Assembly: GCA_017622995.1 (NCBI GenBank)
Contig: JAGAQA010000035.1
Coordinates: forward strand, 32,359 to 96,358
Reading direction: 5' to 3'
Length of the DNA: 64,000 nucleotides
From: Oscillospiraceae bacterium
GTDB lineage: Bacteria; Bacillota; Clostridia; Oscillospirales; Oscillospiraceae
Shown: piece after piece, positions 44,301 to 50,300 of the stretch
Numbering within the stretch: the stretch's first letter is position 1
Layout: every line of letters begins with the position of its first letter
Made by a program: the position numbers and the translations under genes
The notes under the pieces: generated by a model
Seen by the model: only the letters and a program-made list of their open reading frames with translations
Database searches by the model: none
Told to the model about the DNA's origin: nothing

Positions 44301-47300
44301 CGTTGGACAGCATCTTCTCCAGGCCCATATGGGTGAGCAGGGTCTGGGTGAACTGGCCAACCATGGCGCCCACAAGATCCGCGGCAAAGTTGCCCAGACC
44401 TTCCAGGATTTCCCGGGAGGCGCCGTCCAGCTTGGAGACAGCGTCTTCCACACTTTCCCGGATGGCCTTTTCGATCAGGAAGTCCAGAATGTTGATGCCC
44501 TTGTTGGACTGGGCCTCTTTGATGGCTTCTTTGGACAGGGCCTTGGCATAGGAGCCGTCGTCATACATTTCCGCGATCAGCTTGATCTCGTCGGCAGTAA
44601 TGGAGCAGAGGCCGATTACGGCTCTGTTGACCGCCTTTACCATGTTGATGGCCACGCCGACGCCCACACCCACAGAGGAATTGACGGCGCTGGCAATGGC
44701 ATAGACCGCGGCATCCGTATCATTGTAGGCAGTCACCTCCAGGGCGCCGTCCAGCTCAACGGAAATGCCGTCGTCAATCACGGATTCGTTCAGGTTTTCC
44801 TGAATGTTGAGGTTAAAGGCCGCCGCGATCTGAACACTGCCCTCGTCCGCGGTCTGGGCCATGCTGCGGTCCCTGGCCATGGTCTGCACCTTGTTGCCGC
44901 TGAGTCCCCGGTTGCCGGTGTTGGCCAGGTTGGAAGTACCGCTGATTGCCTGGTTTGCCTGGGCATCAGACGTGCCGGAGGCAGGGGACGACGCCGTGCC
45001 CGTACCTGACCCCGAGCCTGACCCCGAGCCTGACCCCGAGCCTGACCCCGAGCCTGTTGACCCCGAGCCGGAGCTCGAGCCCGCGCCCGAGTTGTCACTG
45101 GCCGCGCCCTGGGCACCTGCCCGGGAGGTGGACCTGACAGAGGAACGGCCCGTGGTGGAAATCTTCAGATTGTCGCCCTTATAGGAGTTGCGGAGCTTTG
45201 CTCTGGTGGTATCGTTGAGCACGGTGATGGCAAAGGAGCCGCCCAGGCCCACACTGCCGCCTACCGCGGCGGCGTTGGCGGCAACCTGTCTGTCAATGAT
45301 GCTCCTGGCCGCAATGCTGCCATCCAGGGCCTCAATCCGCTTGTTTTCCCGGGTGCGGCCCAGCAGGGCCTCACTGGTCACGGAAGAAATCACCAGCCCC
45401 AGAACGGGGGTGACGGAAATGCCGCCTGCGGAGCCCGCCTTGGCATTCATCACTTCCACGTTTTCGGAATCCGCGGAAATCGTGAGCTTCTGCAGTGGGG
45501 CTGTGGCATCCAGATGGAGGGTGGTGTTTTCACAGACTTCCGCCACCGCGTCCACACCGATGACCGCCACCGCGATCCCCGCGCCCACACCGGCAGTGGA
45601 GCCTTCCGCATCGTCCGGGTTGGCGCCTTCCGCGGCGGTGTTGAATTGGCTCTTGCTCTTGGCTTCCAGGGACAGTGCTCCGCTTCCCAGGTTCACCTCG
45701 GCGGCTTCACGGATCTGCGCATAGGTCTTTGCGCTGACCACATGGACGGTGATGGCACCGGCCACACCGAAGTCACCGGCGGAATAGCCCGCCAGAGAGG
45801 AGGCGGAGGAAACGATGCCCTCCGAAGAGACCGCGCTCAGCGCCGCGCCCTCAGCGGTGACCTTGCCCTTGGAAATGGTAGCCTCGTTGGTGTGATTGGT
45901 GATGGCCACATCCACGGCAACACCGGCGGAGAAGGTCTTGGCGTCGGAGGTTCTTGTGCCGCAGGCATCGGTGGCAAACTGGCCGGTAATGGCGATGGGT
46001 GTTATTCCCGTTGATCTGTCATAGGCCCGCAGGGTCTTGCCCTCAGGAAGCTGCTGATTCAGCGTGAACTTGTATACGCCGTTGTTGTCCAGCCCCAGAA
46101 CCTGGGTCAGCTCGCTGTTATCCGTAAACCGGAAGGTGATCTTCAGGGAATTGGACACCAGACGGTAGCCGGTGTAGGGCGTTACGGTTACATAAATCGT
46201 ATCGCCCAAATCAACGGCAGGCGCCACGCTGATCATGCCGCCGGTGGTTTCCGCCACATTGAGCTTGGCGTTGGCGGGCGGGGTTGTTGTACCGGTACCG
46301 GGAGTCGTGGTGGTTCCGGTGCCGATTCTGGGCTTGGTGGTTGCCTGGGCGCTGAGCATGTGGGCCTTATCGGTGCCAAACTGATATTTGATGCGAAGGC
46401 CTGTCAGAGCAAGGGTTTCCGTAGCAGAGCCCTGAACGGGGAACAGGTTGCCGCCGGACAGATCCGGCAGGGTGAAGCTGTACAGACCGTTTCCGTCATT
46501 GTTGACGGGGATCGACAGCTCCAGATTTTTCTGAATGTTCTGATTATTGATGTCGCTCCCGTAGGCTTCCACGGTGATGACGACCCGCTTGGCGTTTTCG
46601 TAAGCCGCCTGGGACAGATTGAGAACCACTTTGTCCTTGCTGTCGGCCACGCCTTCCACCTTTGCCAGATAGGAAACCACACCGTTGCTGTCGGTGGACT
46701 GCTGGAACTGGCCAAGGCTCAGCTGGCTCTGCTCGGGGGTGGGCTCGTAAATTTCGCTGCTACTGTTGCCGTCGTAGATCTTCAGCTGTACGCCCTTGGA
46801 CGCGAACTTCAGCGTCACATCGTAAAGGGGCATCACAAAGGAGAAGCCGCCGGTGCTGTTGGGCGTTACCTCCAGATTCTTGGTGGCGCCGTTTTCCACA
46901 TAGGTGACAAGCAGCTTGATGTCATCGCTGGTCAGGCTCACATTGTAGTCGTACTTCTTTGTGACATCATTCAGGGTGCCCTTCTTGATGGAATGGATGA
47001 CCACCGTTGTGCCGCCGCGAACCTGGGCGTTGCCGTTGTCATCGACGCCGGAAGCGCCGCTGACCTGATAGCTGTATTCCGCCGCGGGCTTGCTGCCGGG
47101 CGCAGTGGTATTGACGGGCTTCTGGACGCTGTAGAGGATCGGCAGGAATTCCGCGTAGACCCAGTACTTCTGAGACGCTCTGTTAAACAGTTCCGCTTCA
47201 AAGCTGCCCTCTGTCTTCTTCTCTTCCGTGGTGGCTGCGAAGTCGTAGATACCCAGCTTCTCGCTTTGCACCTCTTCGCCTGAGGTTTTTATGTTGTCAA

Positions 47301-50300
47301 GATAGGTAAACCATACCTTACTGATATAGTAACCCTCCCGGGCGGTGAGGTTAAAGGTGATCTTCTTTGCGTTCCCGTCAAAGTTCTCGTTGGAGAAACG
47401 ACCGTTGGTCATTGTGGTGTAGACAACGGTCTTGGTTTCACTTGTTTGTGGATACTCGATTTGCTTCTCGGCGGTCTTCTCATCCTGGACGGTGGCCGCG
47501 CCGTCATTGATATGGATGGTGGTGGTGGCCTTGGGATCCCGGTCAATGGGAGAGGCATCCGCCAGAGACTCGGACTGGGTGGAGGCATCCGCTTTCACAT
47601 TGACGCTGCCCTTCGCCGTTACAAAGCACTTTCTGAGCTCCGTGCCCGTTTCGTCCAGCAGCGCCTGGCCCAGGGAGATGTCCGCCTTGTTGTCGTTTTT
47701 CACGAAGGCAACCGCCACGGAACCAACCAGCTGGCCCTTGTTCTTGTGGGCGGTGCCGGTGGAGCCCATGAAGGATTCCTGGGGGCCGGAGGCGCCGCCG
47801 GCAGACTTGCGGAAGGTGGCCATTACGTCCACATCGCCTTCGCCCATGGTGAAGATGTACCGGCCATTGGTGTCCGCCGCGAGCTCTTCTTCGGAGCTGA
47901 TCACCAAGCCGTTTACGGTATTGCGTTTCTTCAGGGTCAGCTTTTCCAGCTCATAGCCGTCTGCCGGATTGACCCTCACCAGAACCTTCTGATCCTTCTT
48001 TGCGTAGCCGGTATCAAGAGAGATGCTGCCGGTGCCGGCGCTGCTCAAGGTCTCCGGGGTAATCTTATAGACACCCGGGCCGATGCCGGTGGGATACTTG
48101 GGCGGATCGAAGGGCTCTGTGGCGCTTCCGGTTGCCGTTTCCACAGCACCGGCGATACCGGCGTTGCTGTCAATGGCGCCGGTGCCCAGGGTCAGGGGCT
48201 GTTCGTTCTGTTTCAGCTGTCTGAAAACAACCGTCAGCGTTACGGAGTTATCCGGCATAACGAAGGTGAAGTCCGTGGTATCGGGTCTTCCCTCGCCGGT
48301 TTCGGGAACCACGGTCAGGTTTTTCACCCAGTTGGTTTTGGGATCCGTATAGGTGATGGAGGCGGTATCAATGGTATAGCCGCTGTCGGGAACGGCACGG
48401 ACCGTAACGGTGTCGCCGGTGTTGGTTTTCACGGGGGTGGTAACGGTGCCGTGCTCCGTGGGCTTGACGGTGACGGTCAGCTTGCCGCCGCTGATCTGCT
48501 TGATTCCGTTGTCCACCAGGCCGCCCAGCTTTGCCTTGCCAACGGCGGTCAGGGTGTCCTTCTCACCGGTCAGCAGCTTCAGAATACCGGTCATAATGCC
48601 GGTGATGGAGTTCAGGTCCATGGCCTGGCTCTGGCCGTCCGCGTTGTTCATGGATGCCTGGGCCACAGTCCGTGCCTGCTCAACGGACTTGCTGAGAATG
48701 TTGATGTCTCCGCCGGAGGTAAGCTGGGCCCCTTCGGTCACCAGGGCCTTGCAGTTCTGAAGCACCACTGCCACGGCGAAGAAGCCGCCGAAGCTGATGG
48801 TCCCTTCGCTGGGAGCCGGGGGTGTGGTGGTGGTGCCGCCCTCGCCGGTGGAGATGTCCGCCTTCAGCAGCTCCGCGGGAGGATCCTCCTGGGAAATGGT
48901 GGTAACGGAGGAGGTGCCCTCTGCCAGGATGTCAATGTTTCCGCCGGCGTTGATCACGCCGTCCACGGTGGTCACCGCGTCCAGGGATACCACGCTCAGC
49001 GCCAGGGACAGGGGCACGATGCCGATGGTGGCTACGGAGGAGGTGGTGACCTCGGCCTTGCTGGACAGCCGGGTCAGGCTGCCGGAGGTGATGGTGCCGG
49101 TGGAGGTCAATCCCGTGCGGGCGTCAGCCGCGGCCACAACCACGGACAGGGGAACACGGATTCGCTTGTAGAGCTCATTGTTGGATTTCACAATGATTTG
49201 GGCGGTGCTTTCCGCTTCCACCTTGCCGCCTGCCGTCAGGATGCCGTCAATGCCGATTTCGGCCAGGCCAACCTTGACGATGATGGGGAAGGTAGATTCC
49301 TGTAGGCCCGTGTTCAGATGGAAGACGGGCTGGGTCTGAATGCTGGAGGCGGACAGGGCGATGTTCTTCAGGGCCGTCAGCCTTGCGTCTTTGGTGATCT
49401 GAATCTTCGCGCCGGTTTCCAGATCGAAATTCAGGAAGTCGAAATTCAGGCCGGTGTTCACATCGCCCAGCTGCAGGGAACCGGGCTGGGACAGTGCGTT
49501 CTTGTCATCGTCGCTGGCCTGAATGATGATGTTGTCGGCGGTCAGGGCGCCGTCCACCCGGATCTCCTTGCCGTTGATTTCCAGATCCAGGCCGGTTACG
49601 TCGATGCTGCCGATTTCCAGCTGATCTCCGCTGAGCACCAGTCTGGCAAAGTACAGCCGCTTGCCTTCCTCTGCCCGCATGGTAAGGGTGCCGGTTTTCA
49701 TGGTATCGAGAATGCTGTCATCCTCGATCACATAGTTGGTGAAGGAGTTGGATACGTAGATGGTGCCGTCAATGATGTCGCTGTCGGTGATCTCCTGCTG
49801 GGGCTTGTTGGTGATGCCGTCGGCCAGGGCCTGGATGCTGTCGGCATCGATGGTGATGGGCTTGCCGGCCTTGCTTGCCGCGTGGATAACAAAGTTGTAG
49901 TCCACAACCTGCTGGCCCAGCATGACCGCTTCTTCGGCCACCGTGTTTTCGCCATTGCTGTCAATCTCGCCGCTGAGGGTCAGCACATCATAGCCGTCGG
50001 CGCCGTCAATCTTCAGCTTGGAAACGGCATTGGCGGTGTTCATATCCACATTGACGCTGTCGGCGCCTGCGCCCAGATTGACGCTGAGCTCCGATTTCTG
50101 ACCGCTGGCTTTTTCCCCGGAGACAGACACGGTATCGTCGCCGTCGCCGCTGTCCACGGTCACCGACGTTTTTTCGCTTCCGGTGAAGGCCAGGGTCACG
50201 GTGTCCGCGCCGTCGCCGCCTTCAATGGCAAGGCTGCCGCTGCCGCCGCAGGCGGCGGCAATGGTATCGTCCCCGTCACCGGTATGGATGGCGGCATCGC

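Noticed and set aside
24637-45009. Plus-strand open frame of 6,790 codons
   Set aside because: It is exactly codon-aligned antisense to the giant adhesin gene, lacks a ribosome site, and its composition is the mirror of that gene. It is a product of codon bias.
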